NCBI GenBank assembly: GCA_035524275.1
Contig: DATKPC010000145.1
Span: 1-64,000 of the forward strand
Length of the DNA: 64,000 nucleotides
Direction of reading: 5' to 3'
Source of the DNA: DATKPC01 sp035524275
GTDB taxonomy: Bacteria > Pseudomonadota > Gammaproteobacteria > Burkholderiales > Burkholderiaceae_F
Position numbers and translations under genes: made by a program. The notes under the pieces are model-generated. The model made no database searches. It was given only the letters and a program-made list of their open reading frames with translations, and had not been told where the DNA came from. Of this stretch, positions 43,010-51,400 are shown one piece after another; the stretch's first letter is position 1, and each line of letters opens with the position of its first letter.

Positions 43010-43905
43010 CCCGCGATCCATGCACCACACCCGCTCGGCCTTGCCATACTGCCGCTCGATGCGCTGCAGGAAGCCGCGCAGCGTCGTTGCATCGTTTGTG
43101 TTGCCCGGTAGCACCTCGTAGGCCAGCGGCAACCCCTCGGGCGTGACGATCAGCGCGATGACGATCTGCACGCAGTCGGAGCGATGATCACGGCTGTAGC
43201 CATGGCGGCGCTTGTCGTCCTCATCCAGCGGCGGATCCGACTCGAAGTACGTCGATGTCAGGTCGTACAGCAGCACCTCGAAGCTGGCGTTGAACAGATC
43301 GCGCCACCGGTCCACCAAGTGGCTGAACAGCGCCTCCTTGTGCGCCAGCAGCCAGTCGTGGCAGCCGTACAGCAGGTGCGGATCGGCCAGCTCGTCATCG
43401 GCCCCGAGCAGATCGGCCAGGGCGGTCTGGCCGTACCACTGCCGATGCAGTCGCCACTCGCTGTCGGGCGCGATCAGCCGGTAGGCCACAAGCACGAACA
43501 GCACCAGGTCCCAGCGCGTGCCCTTGCGCGAAGGCGGCAGCCGCTCGCCCCAGAACTCATCGAGTTGCAGCGTCTGCCACAGCGTCAACGCCAGCCAGCC
43601 GCGCCCCATTGCCGCGGCCGGCGCAGCGACAGCTCCGACAGGCGCAGCCGCACGATCGAGGCGTCGGGCAGCACCCCCTCGCAGCCGTCCTCGGCGAACA
43701 GCGACAGCGTGCGCGGCGCCGGCGCGACGTCATCAAGGACCTCGATCGAGCGGCGCCACGCCAGTTCCCGCGACGAGTTGATCTCGCCCAGATACAGCAC
43801 GTGGCGCTGCACGACGCGTCCGCCCGCGACGCGGCGGTTCTCCACCACGCTCCAGTAGCGGTGCTCCTTGCCGTCCTTCTTCCGGGTCGTCGCGCGTAGA
43901 AACAT
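43010..43905 (-). mobile_element. IS1634-type transposase remnant, frameshifted and truncated
   Basis: Two overlapping frames make up one damaged DDE transposase. The N-terminal part (43905 to about 43600) reads 'HRYWSVVENRRVAGGRVVQRHVLYLGEIN' in pieces. A frameshift near 43600-43605 leads into a second frame with 'LLYDLTSTYFESDPPLDEDD', 'HGYSRDHRSDCVQIVIAL' and 'VTPEGLPLAYEVLPGNTNDATTLRGF' (in parts), ending abruptly after 'AERVWCMDRG' at about 43012. Roughly the first 300 residues of a protein of usually over 500 remain. No terminal inverted repeats are found. The element is inactive. Confidence 0.82.
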
Positions 43906-43935
43906 GGCGACGGCAATCATTGCCGAGCGCGCCAC

Positions 43936-44432
43936 GTTTGACCAGGACCAAGGTCTTCACTACAGCGACCTTTCGCTCTTTCGCGCCCCGTGCACTGAAG
44001 TAAATCAACGACATAAAAACACGGACCCGCCAAAAAGCAGGCCCGTCAGGGTCGAATCCGCGAAGTTCGGCTAACGCACGATAAGTACGACCGCGGAAAG
44101 TGGAGGCGAAGCAGGTGATGGCAGTAGATCCGAAAGAGAGATTCGTTCGCGAACCCGGGTGTGGCGTTCGGAAGAACGTTCACCGACAGCTCTGCCGGCA
44201 TTGCGCCATCGAGCGTGCCGTGATTCGTGATCGCCGAGTTGGTCGGAGCCGCAGTTGGTCGGAGCCGCACTGGGTTGGTGGTGCCACGCCGTGTTCGAGT
44301 TGAGGGCCGGCGGGGCACGTCTCGCCCTGTCGGCGGAAGCGAGGCGCTCTACCCGGGCAGCCTCGACGTCCGCAGTCGGGGCCCGCCTTGTCGCGCCATC
44401 CCGGTGCCGGTGTCGCTCCTGGCCGGCTTGCC
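43936..44432. other. Non-coding debris with a tandem 16-bp repeat
   Basis: About 500 bp between the transposase remnant and the IclR gene show no gene that I can support. AGTTGGTCGGAGCCGC is exactly duplicated in tandem at 44237-44252 and 44253-44268. Base composition is less GC-rich around 43980-44050 than in the neighbours, as expected for decaying inserted DNA. Confidence 0.55.
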
Positions 44433-45212
44433 TCAGCTTGCGGACGCCCGGCGGATCGGCTCGATGGCCTCGCGCAGGACGGCGACCAGTTGCTCCCGTT
44501 CGCTCTTGATCTCGCGCATCGGCCCTCCGACACTCAGGCTCATCGGCTCGCGGTCGCGCGCCACCGGAACGAGCACCGCCAGCGCCGCCGCGCCGGGCAT
44601 CGACGTCCCGAGCGAGATCGAGTAGCCGCGGCGGCGCACCTCCTCGATCTCCCGTCGCACGTCCACGAATTCGAGTCGATTGGCAGAGTCGACCTCCAGC
44701 GCGTTCGCCTTGCGCAGCAGCATTGCAACGTCGCGCTCGGTGAGCCTGGTCAGCAGCACCTTGCCCGCAGCGCTCCGGAACAGCGGCCGCAGCGAACCGG
44801 TCTTGGCGGTGAAGCGTCCCTCGCGGGTCGCCTGCAGAACGTGCAGGTAGCGCACATGTACGCCGCGGCGCGAGCCGATCATCACCGTGTGGCCGGTTCG
44901 CTCCAGGACACTCTCCATCAGGCGCAGCAGGTTGTGCTCGCTGTACAGGTGTTCCTGCAGCCAGGCGGCAGCGAGCGCGATGCGCACGTTCGGCGCATAC
45001 AAGCCGCTCCGAGCGTCGTAGTCGAAGTAGCCGGTCTCGGCCAGCCCCTTCAACAGCACCGAGGTGCTGGATTGCGGCCACCCGAGCGCCCGGGCGATGA
45101 CGCCGACCGCCGTCGGGCGGCGCTCCTCGGCGAAGAACTCGAGCAGTTCGAGAACCCGCTGCGCGGATTTCACGGGCGCCGCCATTCGATCGCTCCCCGG
45201 ATTTTTCATCAT
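44433..45212 (-). CDS. IclR-family transcriptional regulator
   Basis: The 259-residue protein has an N-terminal winged HTH (about residues 10-70: 'VKSAQRVLELLEFFAEERRP', 'VGVIARALGWPQSSTSVLLKGLAETGYFD' in parts) and the C-terminal GAF-like IclR effector domain ('GHTVMIGSRRGVHVRYLHVL', 'FRSAAGKVLLTRLTERDVAM', 'RRRGYSISLGTSMPGAAALAV'). It is divergent from the enoyl-CoA hydratase/CoA transferase/TRAP cluster and is its probable regulator; IclR proteins usually answer to the aromatic or organic acid being degraded. The two ATGs at 45212 and 45209 are equivalent. Confidence 0.92.
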   Translation of the reverse strand: MMKNPGSDRMAAPVKSAQRVLELLEFFAEERRPTAVGVIARALGWPQSSTSVLLKGLAETGYFDYDARSGLYAPNVRIALAAAWLQEHLYSEHNLLRLMESVLERTGHTVMIGSRRGVHVRYLHVLQATREGRFTAKTGSLRPLFRSAAGKVLLTRLTERDVAMLLRKANALEVDSANRLEFVDVRREIEEVRRRGYSISLGTSMPGAAALAVLVPVARDREPMSLSVGGPMREIKSEREQLVAVLREAIEPIRRASAS

Positions 45213-45317
45213 CGATGTGATTATGCGATCAATTCGATCGGAATCCGCGCACACTGGCGCTGCGCCAAGACAAGCGTCGTGCGGCCGCCGGCCCACCCAG
45301 ACCCGAAGGAGACATCC

Positions 45318-45407
45318 GTGCCCCGATTCGCGACTGCATGGCCGCTGCGCCGCTCGCTCGGGCGCGCAATCCGGCCCGCCCACGGCGTCCACCTCGCGCT
45401 CGAGTGA
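45318..45407 (+). CDS. Possible 29-residue leader peptide
   Basis: A GTG at 45318, five bases after the strong ribosome binding site GAAGGAGA (45305-45312), opens a 29-codon frame rich in Arg, Ala and Leu ('PRFATAWPLRRSLGRAIR' then 'PAHGVHLALE'). Its stop at 45405-45407 is seven bases before the GTG of the enoyl-CoA hydratase, which itself has only a weak ribosome binding site. This fits a leader whose translation feeds the next gene. It may also be the relic of a longer gene. Support is positional only. Confidence 0.35.
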   Translation: MPRFATAWPLRRSLGRAIRPAHGVHLALE

Positions 45408-45414
45408 GGCAGCC

Positions 45415-46191
45415 GTGAGCGACGGGGACGTGCCCGGCCTCCGCATCGACGGCGGCGTGGCCACCATCGTCTTGCGCCGTCCGTCGCAGCGCAACAGCCT
45501 CCAAGACGCCGACCTGAGCGCGTTGCTCGCCATGCTCGAGCAACTCGACGCCGACAGCTCGATCCGCGCGGTCGTGCTGACGGCGGACACGCGCGGGCAA
45601 AAGCGGCCCGTATTCTGTGCCGGCTACCACCTGGGCGGCTTCGACGTCGCGGATCACGACCCACGCCTGTTCGAGAAGGTGCCGGATGCGATCGAGCGCG
45701 CGCGTCCGCTCACGATCTGCGCCCTCAACGGCAGTGTGTACGGTGGCGCCACCGACATGGTTCTGGCGTGCGACCTGCGGGTGGCATTGGCCGGCAGCGA
45801 ATTCCGCATGCCGGCCGCGGCGCTCGGCCTGCACTACTACCCCAGCGGCCTGCGTCGCTTCGTGTCGCGACTGGGGCTGGTCGGCGCCAAGCGGGCCTTC
45901 CTGACCGCGCAGGCGCTGCCGGTCGAATCGCTCGCCGCACTCGGCGTCTTCGAGGTGGCGGCCACCGTCGACGCCTTCGACGTCGCAGTGCAGTCCTTGG
46001 TCCGGACCGTCTGCGCGCTGGCGCCGCTGGCGGCGCAGGCCACCAAGCAGTCGCTTAACGAGATCGCCGCCGGCCGCTTCGACGAGGCCGCGCTGCGCGG
46101 GCGCGAGGCGATGACGCTGCAGAGCGCCGACTTCGCGGAGGGTCGCGGCGCCTTTGCGGAGCGCCGCGCGCCGCGTTTCACCGGTCGCTGA
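45415..46191 (+). CDS. Enoyl-CoA hydratase/isomerase family protein
   Basis: The 258-residue protein has the crotonase fold: 'GGVATIVLRRPSQRNSLQDADLSAL', the oxyanion-hole 'FCAGYHLGGFDV', and 'ICALNGSVYGGATDMVLACDLRVAL'. In classical hydratases the second block reads GGxxEL with catalytic Glu144; here it is GGATDM, with Asp, and the second Glu position (usually PE-x-x-L-G) reads 'PAAALGLHYYPSG'. A different crotonase reaction, such as isomerisation or hydrolysis of a CoA ester, is therefore possible. It starts with GTG at 45415 after a short leader frame. It belongs to a cluster with a CoA transferase and acyl-CoA dehydrogenase. Confidence 0.87.
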   Translation: MSDGDVPGLRIDGGVATIVLRRPSQRNSLQDADLSALLAMLEQLDADSSIRAVVLTADTRGQKRPVFCAGYHLGGFDVADHDPRLFEKVPDAIERARPLTICALNGSVYGGATDMVLACDLRVALAGSEFRMPAAALGLHYYPSGLRRFVSRLGLVGAKRAFLTAQALPVESLAALGVFEVAATVDAFDVAVQSLVRTVCALAPLAAQATKQSLNEIAAGRFDEAALRGREAMTLQSADFAEGRGAFAERRAPRFTGR

Positions 46192-46201
46192 GAGGAACTG
46201 C

Positions 46202-47413
46202 ATGACCGTCCCGCAAGCCCACAAGCCGCTGGCCGGCGTACGTGTCATCGAGATGGCGCAGATCATGGCCGGCCCCATCTGCGGCATGATGCTGGCCGAC
46301 CTCGGCGCCGAGGTCGTCAAGATCGAGAAGTTCCCCGGCGGCGACGATGCGCGCCAGTACCAGAAGCCGGGCGACAGCGAGATGCCGCCGTCGTTCCGCA
46401 TGATCAACCGCGGCAAGCGGTCGCTCTCCCTCGACGTGCGCACGCCGCAAGGCAGGGCCGTGCTGCTGCGCCTCGTGAAGGGCGCCGACGTGCTGACCGA
46501 GAACTTCCGCCCCGGCGTGATGGAACGACTGGGGTTAGGCTACGAGGACCTCAAGTCCGTCAACCCGGCGCTGATCTACTGCTCGATCACCGGCTACGGC
46601 CGCACCGGGCCGATGGCCAAGGTCGGCGGCTTCGACCTGATCCTGCAGGCGTTCAGCGGCATCATCGCGGCCACCGGCGAGCCCGACCGCGACCCCGTCA
46701 AGCCCGGCGTTTCGATCGCCGACACCAATGCCGGCATCCTGGCGGCGCTCGCCATCGTCTCGGCCTACGTGCACCGCCTGAAGACCGGCCAGGGACAGCA
46801 CGTCGGCACCTCGCTGCTGCAGGCCGCGATGCAGCAAACCTACTGGCTGGCCGCGAACTACTTCTCGAGCGGCCGCGAGACCCAGCGCCTGGGTACAGCG
46901 CATTCGCTGATCGCGCCGTACCAGGTGTTCAAGGCCGGCGACGGGCGAATGGTCATCGGTGCCGGCAACCCCAAGGCCTGGGCCAGCGCCTGCGAGGTGC
47001 TGGGGCATCCGGAGTGGGCCGCCGACCCGCGCTTCGACCACCCGCAGCGACGCGTCAAGAACCGTCTGGAACTGGAGACGCTGATCGAAGCCGTACTGGC
47101 CGAAGGCCCGGTCGCCCAGTGGTGCGCCCGGTTCGAGGCTGCCGGCGTACCCGCCGGTCCGGTCAACAGCGCTGGCCAGGCGCTGGAGCACGCGCAGGTG
47201 CGCGCCGTCGGCATGGTGATCGATGTCCCCGACGGCCAGGGCGGCATCGGCCGCGGCATCGGCACGCCGATCACCCTGGACGGCAAGGCCGAAGCCGTCA
47301 CGGCGCCGGCGCCACGGCTCGGCGAGCACAGCCGTGCCGTGCTGCGCGAACTGGGCCTCGGCGAAACCGAGATCGACGCGCTGGTCGAAGCCCGGGCCGT
47401 CGAGCAGGCCTGA
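46202..47413 (+). CDS. Family III CoA transferase (CaiB/BaiF)
   Basis: The enzyme moves CoA between carboxylic acids. The 403-residue protein has 'LAGVRVIEMAQIMAGPICGMMLADLGAEVVKIE' (in parts), 'LTENFRPGVMERLGLGYEDLK', 'CSITGYGRTGPMAKVGGFD' and the catalytic Asp in 'GVSIADTNAGILAALAIVSAY'. The ATG at 46202, behind GAGAGGAA, is preferred to the in-frame ATG at 46154 inside the hydratase gene. With the TRAP transporter and acyl-CoA dehydrogenase it suggests activation of an imported carboxylic acid to its CoA ester. Confidence 0.93.
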   Translation: MTVPQAHKPLAGVRVIEMAQIMAGPICGMMLADLGAEVVKIEKFPGGDDARQYQKPGDSEMPPSFRMINRGKRSLSLDVRTPQGRAVLLRLVKGADVLTENFRPGVMERLGLGYEDLKSVNPALIYCSITGYGRTGPMAKVGGFDLILQAFSGIIAATGEPDRDPVKPGVSIADTNAGILAALAIVSAYVHRLKTGQGQHVGTSLLQAAMQQTYWLAANYFSSGRETQRLGTAHSLIAPYQVFKAGDGRMVIGAGNPKAWASACEVLGHPEWAADPRFDHPQRRVKNRLELETLIEAVLAEGPVAQWCARFEAAGVPAGPVNSAGQALEHAQVRAVGMVIDVPDGQGGIGRGIGTPITLDGKAEAVTAPAPRLGEHSRAVLRELGLGETEIDALVEARAVEQA

Positions 47414-47512
47414 AAACGATGCGCAAGCCGGTTTCCGCGACGAGGCGAAGCCGCTGATCCTGAAGCGCAACGCGATGCAGCTGCCCGGTCTGGGCGACAC
47501 ACAGGAGAGACC

Positions 47513-48559
47513 ATGAAGATCCATCGCTCGTCAACGATGCCGTCATCGCGCGGGCGCCGGCGGCTCCTCGCCGCCGCTGTCGCGGCGCCGACCCTGCTGG
47601 GGTCGGGCCGCAGCTTCGGCAAGACCACGCTCAAGCTGTCGCACCAAGCACCGGGCGGCACGCTCGACCAGGGCGACATCCGCGACCGAATGGCACTTCG
47701 TTTCGCCCAGGACGCCGGCAAGCGCAGCGGCGGCGAGATCGAAGTCCAGGTCTATCCGGGCTCGTCGCTGATGAAGCCGAACGCCCAGTTCGCGGCGCTG
47801 CGCAAGGGTGCGCTCGACCTGTCGCTGTTTCCGATCTCGTCGGCCGGCGGCGAGTTCCCCGAGCTGAATATCGGGTTGATGCCGGGCATCGTATCGAGCT
47901 ACGACGAGGCCTATGCATGGAAGGGCGGGCCGATCGGCGCGGAGCTGACTCGGACGCTGGAGAGCAAAGGCGTGGTCGTGGTCTCCTGGCTCTGGCTCGC
48001 TGGAGGCGCGGCGAGCCGCACGAAGCCGGTGATCGTACCGTCCGACGCGCAGGGCCTGAAGGTGCGAGGCGGCTCGCGCGAAATGGACCTTGTGCTCAAG
48101 GCCGCCGGGGCGACGCCGCTGTCGCTGCCGTCGACCGAGCTGTACCAGGCGATGCAGACGGGCGCCTGTGATGCCTGCATCACCTCGTCGACCAGCATGG
48201 CGTCGTTCCGGCTGGTCGAGAGCGCCAGGCATCTGACGCTCGGGCCGCGTTCGTACTGGTTCATCTTCGGCCCGCTGCTGATGTCCAAGGCCATTTTCGA
48301 GGCGCTGCCCAAGCCGCAGCGGGACGTCGTGATGGCGGTCGGTGCCGAGATCGAGGCGTTCGGGCGCCAGGGTGCGATCGATGCCGACCGGCAGGTGGCG
48401 GCCGCGTTCAAGGCCGCCGGGGCATCGGTGCACGACCTTGATGCGGCCGCGATCGAGAAGTGGCGCACGCTCGCGCGCACGACGGCCTGGAAGGACTACG
48501 CCGACAAGTCGGCCGATTGCGCGAAGCTGCTCGAGCTGGCGACCAAGGCGCTGCCATGA
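47513..48559 (+). CDS. dctP: DctP, TRAP transporter substrate-binding protein
   Basis: DctP binds a carboxylate in the periplasm and hands it to DctQM. The 348-residue protein has an N-terminal signal with a twin-arginine look ('SRGRRRLLAAAVAAPTLLGSG', shortened: RRRLLAAAV). The family core follows: 'TLKLSHQAPGGTLDQ', 'VQVYPGSSLMKPNAQFAALR', 'GLKVRGGSREMDLVLKAAGA' (conserved Arg for carboxylate) and 'LPSTELYQAMQTGACDA'. It overlaps dctQ by ATGA and comes 99 bp after the CoA transferase. The substrate is not evident. Confidence 0.93.
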   Translation: MKIHRSSTMPSSRGRRRLLAAAVAAPTLLGSGRSFGKTTLKLSHQAPGGTLDQGDIRDRMALRFAQDAGKRSGGEIEVQVYPGSSLMKPNAQFAALRKGALDLSLFPISSAGGEFPELNIGLMPGIVSSYDEAYAWKGGPIGAELTRTLESKGVVVVSWLWLAGGAASRTKPVIVPSDAQGLKVRGGSREMDLVLKAAGATPLSLPSTELYQAMQTGACDACITSSTSMASFRLVESARHLTLGPRSYWFIFGPLLMSKAIFEALPKPQRDVVMAVGAEIEAFGRQGAIDADRQVAAAFKAAGASVHDLDAAAIEKWRTLARTTAWKDYADKSADCAKLLELATKALP

Positions 48560-49125
48560 GCCATGGCTTCGAGCTCGAAGAGCCGAGCGACAAGGCGCAT
48601 GCCGCGCCCGCGGCGGTCGGCGGTCCCCCGAAGGGGATCGCTGCAGCCGTGGCGCGATTGAACGACGCCATTGTCCAGGTCGGCGGCCTGGCATTGGTGG
48701 CCGCCTGCGTGGTGCTGACCTGGGGCGTGGCGATGCGCTACGTCTTCAGGTCGACGGTCGACTGGCAGGACGAGACCACGATCTTCCTGCTCGTGGGCGC
48801 GGTCTTCCTCAGCGCCGCGGCGGTCCAGGCCCGGCGCGGCCACGTCAGTATCGAGGCGGTCGCCGTGCTGCTGCCCGCTCGGCTCGAGCGCTGGCGGTTG
48901 CTTCTGGTCGACGCACTGAGCCTGCTGCTGTGCGCCTTCCTCGCATGGAAGAGCCTGACGCAACTGCACGAATCCTGGACCGGCAACGAGCACTCGATCT
49001 CGACCTGGGCGCCGCCGATGTGGATCCCGTACGGACTGATGGGCGCCGGCCTGCTGCTGCTGTGCCTGCAACTCGTGCTGCAGATCGCCGGTGCAGTGCG
49101 CGGCGGCCGGGGAGAAGCGCGATGA
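48556..49125 (+). CDS. dctQ: DctQ, TRAP transporter small membrane subunit
   Basis: The 189-residue protein has a longer than usual cytoplasmic N-terminus (about 35 residues) and four membrane helices: 'VGGLALVAACVVLTWGVAMRYV', 'TTIFLLVGAVFLSAAAVQA', 'LLLVDALSLLLCAFLAW' and 'YGLMGAGLLLLCLQLVL'. 'ARRGHVSIEAV' after the second helix is the DctQ signature. ATGA overlaps couple it to dctP before and dctM after it. Confidence 0.92.
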   Translation: MSHGFELEEPSDKAHAAPAAVGGPPKGIAAAVARLNDAIVQVGGLALVAACVVLTWGVAMRYVFRSTVDWQDETTIFLLVGAVFLSAAAVQARRGHVSIEAVAVLLPARLERWRLLLVDALSLLLCAFLAWKSLTQLHESWTGNEHSISTWAPPMWIPYGLMGAGLLLLCLQLVLQIAGAVRGGRGEAR

Positions 49126-50468
49126 GCGTCGGCACGTTGGGCCTGCTCTACGCCGCTGCCACGCTGCTCACGATGTTCATCGGCATGCCGATCGCGTTCG
49201 CGCTCGGCCTGGTCGCCCTCGGCTTCATGTCGGTCTTCATGCCGGCGGCGGCGCTCGACACGGTGGCGAGCAATGTCTACGAGGAGATGTCCTCCATCAC
49301 CCTGCTCGCGATCCCGCTGTTCATCCTGAAGGGCGCGGCGATCGGCAAGTCGCCCGCCGGCAAGGACCTCTACCTGGCGATCCACGCCTGGCTGCACAAG
49401 GTGCCCGGCGGCCTTGGCATCGCCAACGTCTTTGCCTGCGCCGTGTTCGCGGCGATGGCCGGATCCTCGCCCGCGACCTGCTCGGCGATCGGTGCTGCGG
49501 GCATCCCCGAGATGACCCGACGCGGCTACTCGGGCGCGCTCGCTGCCGGGATCATCGCTGCCGGCGGCACGCTGGGGATCCTGCTGCCGCCGTCGGTGAC
49601 GATGATCCTGTACGCGGTTGCAGCGGAGCAGTCGCTCGGGCGGCTGTTCCTCGCCGGCGTCGGGCCCGGATTGCTGCTCGTGCTGCTGTTCGCGACCTAT
49701 GCAGTCTGGCGTTACCGCCGCGAGTATGCGCAGGCCCTTCGTGCCTGCGAGTCCGGCGCCGGCGCTTCGGCGCTGCTCGAGAGGCACAGCTACACGATGG
49801 CCTACCGGTTTTCGACGCTGCCGCGCGTCCTGCCGTTCGTCGTGCTGCTCGTCGGCGTGATGGTCGCCCTCTACGGCGGCCTGGCCACGCCGTCGGAGAC
49901 GGCCGGCCTCGGCGGCGTGCTCGCGCTGGCACTGATCGCGGCGTGCTATGGCATATGGCGTCCGGGCGACTTGAAGCCGATCCTCTCGACCACGCTGCGC
50001 GAGTCGTCGATGCTGATGCTGATTGTCGGCATGTCGCTGTTCTATTCGTATGTGATGAGCTACCTGCACGTCAGCCAGTCGGCCGCCGAGGCCATCGTGG
50101 CGCTGCACCTGTCGCGCTGGCTGCTGCTGGCTGCAGTGCTGATGCTGGTGGTCGTGCTCGGATTCTTCCTGCCCCCGGTCTCGATCATCCTGATGACCGC
50201 ACCGGTCATCATCCCGCCGCTGCGCGCAGCCGGCTTCGACCTGGTGTGGTTCGGCGTCGTGATGATGATCGTGATGGAAATGGGACTGATCCACCCTCCG
50301 GTCGGATTGAACATTTTCGTCATTCGCCACATCGCGCCTGATATTCCGCTCGGGCAGGTGATCCGCGGCACGCTGCCTTTCGTTGGACTGATGGCCGCGG
50401 CGATCGTGGTCCTGTGCTTCGCGCCCGGCATCGTCACCGCGCTGCCGGACCTGGTGATGGCCCGATGA
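49122..50468 (+). CDS. dctM: DctM, TRAP transporter large membrane subunit
   Basis: DctM is the 12-helix sodium-driven translocator. The 448-residue protein is hydrophobic throughout, with 'MFIGMPIAFALGLVALGFMS', 'LLAIPLFILKGAAIGKS', 'FAAMAGSSPATCSAIGAAGIPEM', 'AAGGTLGILLPPSVTMILYA' and 'EMGLIHPPVGLNIFVI', all typical of DctM. It begins inside the dctQ stop (ATGA). A tiny frame beginning inside its own stop follows at 50465. Confidence 0.95.
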   Translation: MSVGTLGLLYAAATLLTMFIGMPIAFALGLVALGFMSVFMPAAALDTVASNVYEEMSSITLLAIPLFILKGAAIGKSPAGKDLYLAIHAWLHKVPGGLGIANVFACAVFAAMAGSSPATCSAIGAAGIPEMTRRGYSGALAAGIIAAGGTLGILLPPSVTMILYAVAAEQSLGRLFLAGVGPGLLLVLLFATYAVWRYRREYAQALRACESGAGASALLERHSYTMAYRFSTLPRVLPFVVLLVGVMVALYGGLATPSETAGLGGVLALALIAACYGIWRPGDLKPILSTTLRESSMLMLIVGMSLFYSYVMSYLHVSQSAAEAIVALHLSRWLLLAAVLMLVVVLGFFLPPVSIILMTAPVIIPPLRAAGFDLVWFGVVMMIVMEMGLIHPPVGLNIFVIRHIAPDIPLGQVIRGTLPFVGLMAAAIVVLCFAPGIVTALPDLVMAR

Positions 50469-50581
50469 GTTCGGCTGTCGGCGCTCCGCTAGCGGGCATC
50501 GCCGACCGGTCGCACGGCGACGGCCTGTTCCTCAATTCGACCTCGATGCGGCATACGCCGCCAGCGCCGAAGGCCTGCTGA
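50465..50581 (+). CDS. Possible 38-residue product coupled to dctM, or gene remnant
   Basis: An ATG overlapping the dctM stop (ATGA) opens a 38-codon frame ('SSAVGAPLAGIADRSHGDGL', 'FLNSTSMRHTPPAPKAC'). The coupling is the same as between the preceding genes, suggesting a fourth gene once stood here. A neighbouring frame ('FDLDAAYAASAEGLLIADRR') over the same bases also looks protein-like, so a decayed gene with a frameshift is as likely as a real small protein. Confidence 0.25.
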   Translation: MSSAVGAPLAGIADRSHGDGLFLNSTSMRHTPPAPKAC

Positions 50582-50614
50582 TTGCGGACAGGCGCTGAAC
50601 AGGACCCCTCGACG

Positions 50615-51387
50615 ATGAACATCCACGGACAAACTGCGCTGGTCACGGGCGCCGGCTCGGGCCTTGGCGCGGCCACCGCGCTTGAGCTCGCGCGCCGCGG
50701 CGCGCGGGTGGCGCTGCTCGACTTGAACCTCGAGGCCGCGCGCGCCGTGGCCGGGCAGGTCGAGCGGGGCGGCGGGAGCGCGGCGGCCTTCGCGATAGCC
50801 TGCAGGCCGCCACCACGGCCGCATCCGAGTTGCATGGCGCCGCCCGCATTGTCATGCACGTGGCCGGCATCGGCAGCGCCCGGCGCATCGTCGCCCGGGA
50901 CGGCAGTGCGGCGCCGCTGGCGGACTTCGAGCGCGTGGTGCGCGTCAACCTGATCGGCACCTACAACGTTGCTCGCTTGGCCGCTGCAGCGATGGCCAGG
51001 TTGGAGCCGCTGGCGGACGAGGCGAATTCGGGCGAACGCGGCGTGATCGTCAACACGGCCTCGGTGGCCGCCTTCGACGGCCAGGTCGGGCAGGAGGCCT
51101 ACGCCGCAAGCAAGGGCGGCGTCGCCGCGATGACCTTGCCGTCGGCGCGCGACCTAGCCTCCCATGGCATCCGCACCGTGACGATCGCGCCGGGCTTGTT
51201 CCGCACCCCACTGGTGGACGCACTACCGCAGGCGGTGCAGGAATCGCTGGCCGCCAGAATCCCGTTTCCGAGGCGCCTCGGCAGGCCCGAGGAATTCGCG
51301 CAGCTTGCCGCTGCAATCGTCGAGAACCCGGCGCTCAACGGCGAGGTGATTCGCCTCGATGGCGCGCTGCGCATGGCGCCCCGCTGA
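50615..51387 (+). pseudogene. Short-chain dehydrogenase, frameshifted
   Basis: The N-terminal frame (50615 to about 50800) has the SDR nucleotide site 'ALVTGAGSGLGAATALELAR' and 'VALLDLNLEAARAVAGQV'. It then loses similarity, while a second frame from about 50800 continues 'LHGAARIVMHVAGIGSARRIV' and 'VNTASVAAFDGQVGQEAYAASKGGVAAM' (Ser, Tyr, Lys of the active site), ending 'NGEVIRLDGALRMAPR'. The joint is near 50795-50815, where about ten bases, including the usual cysteine-Asp-Val block, seem to be lost. The whole resembles 3-hydroxyacyl-CoA dehydrogenase type II. A sequencing error cannot be excluded, but the missing block argues for a real deletion. Confidence 0.78.
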
Positions 51388-51400
51388 AGGAGCCGTGACG

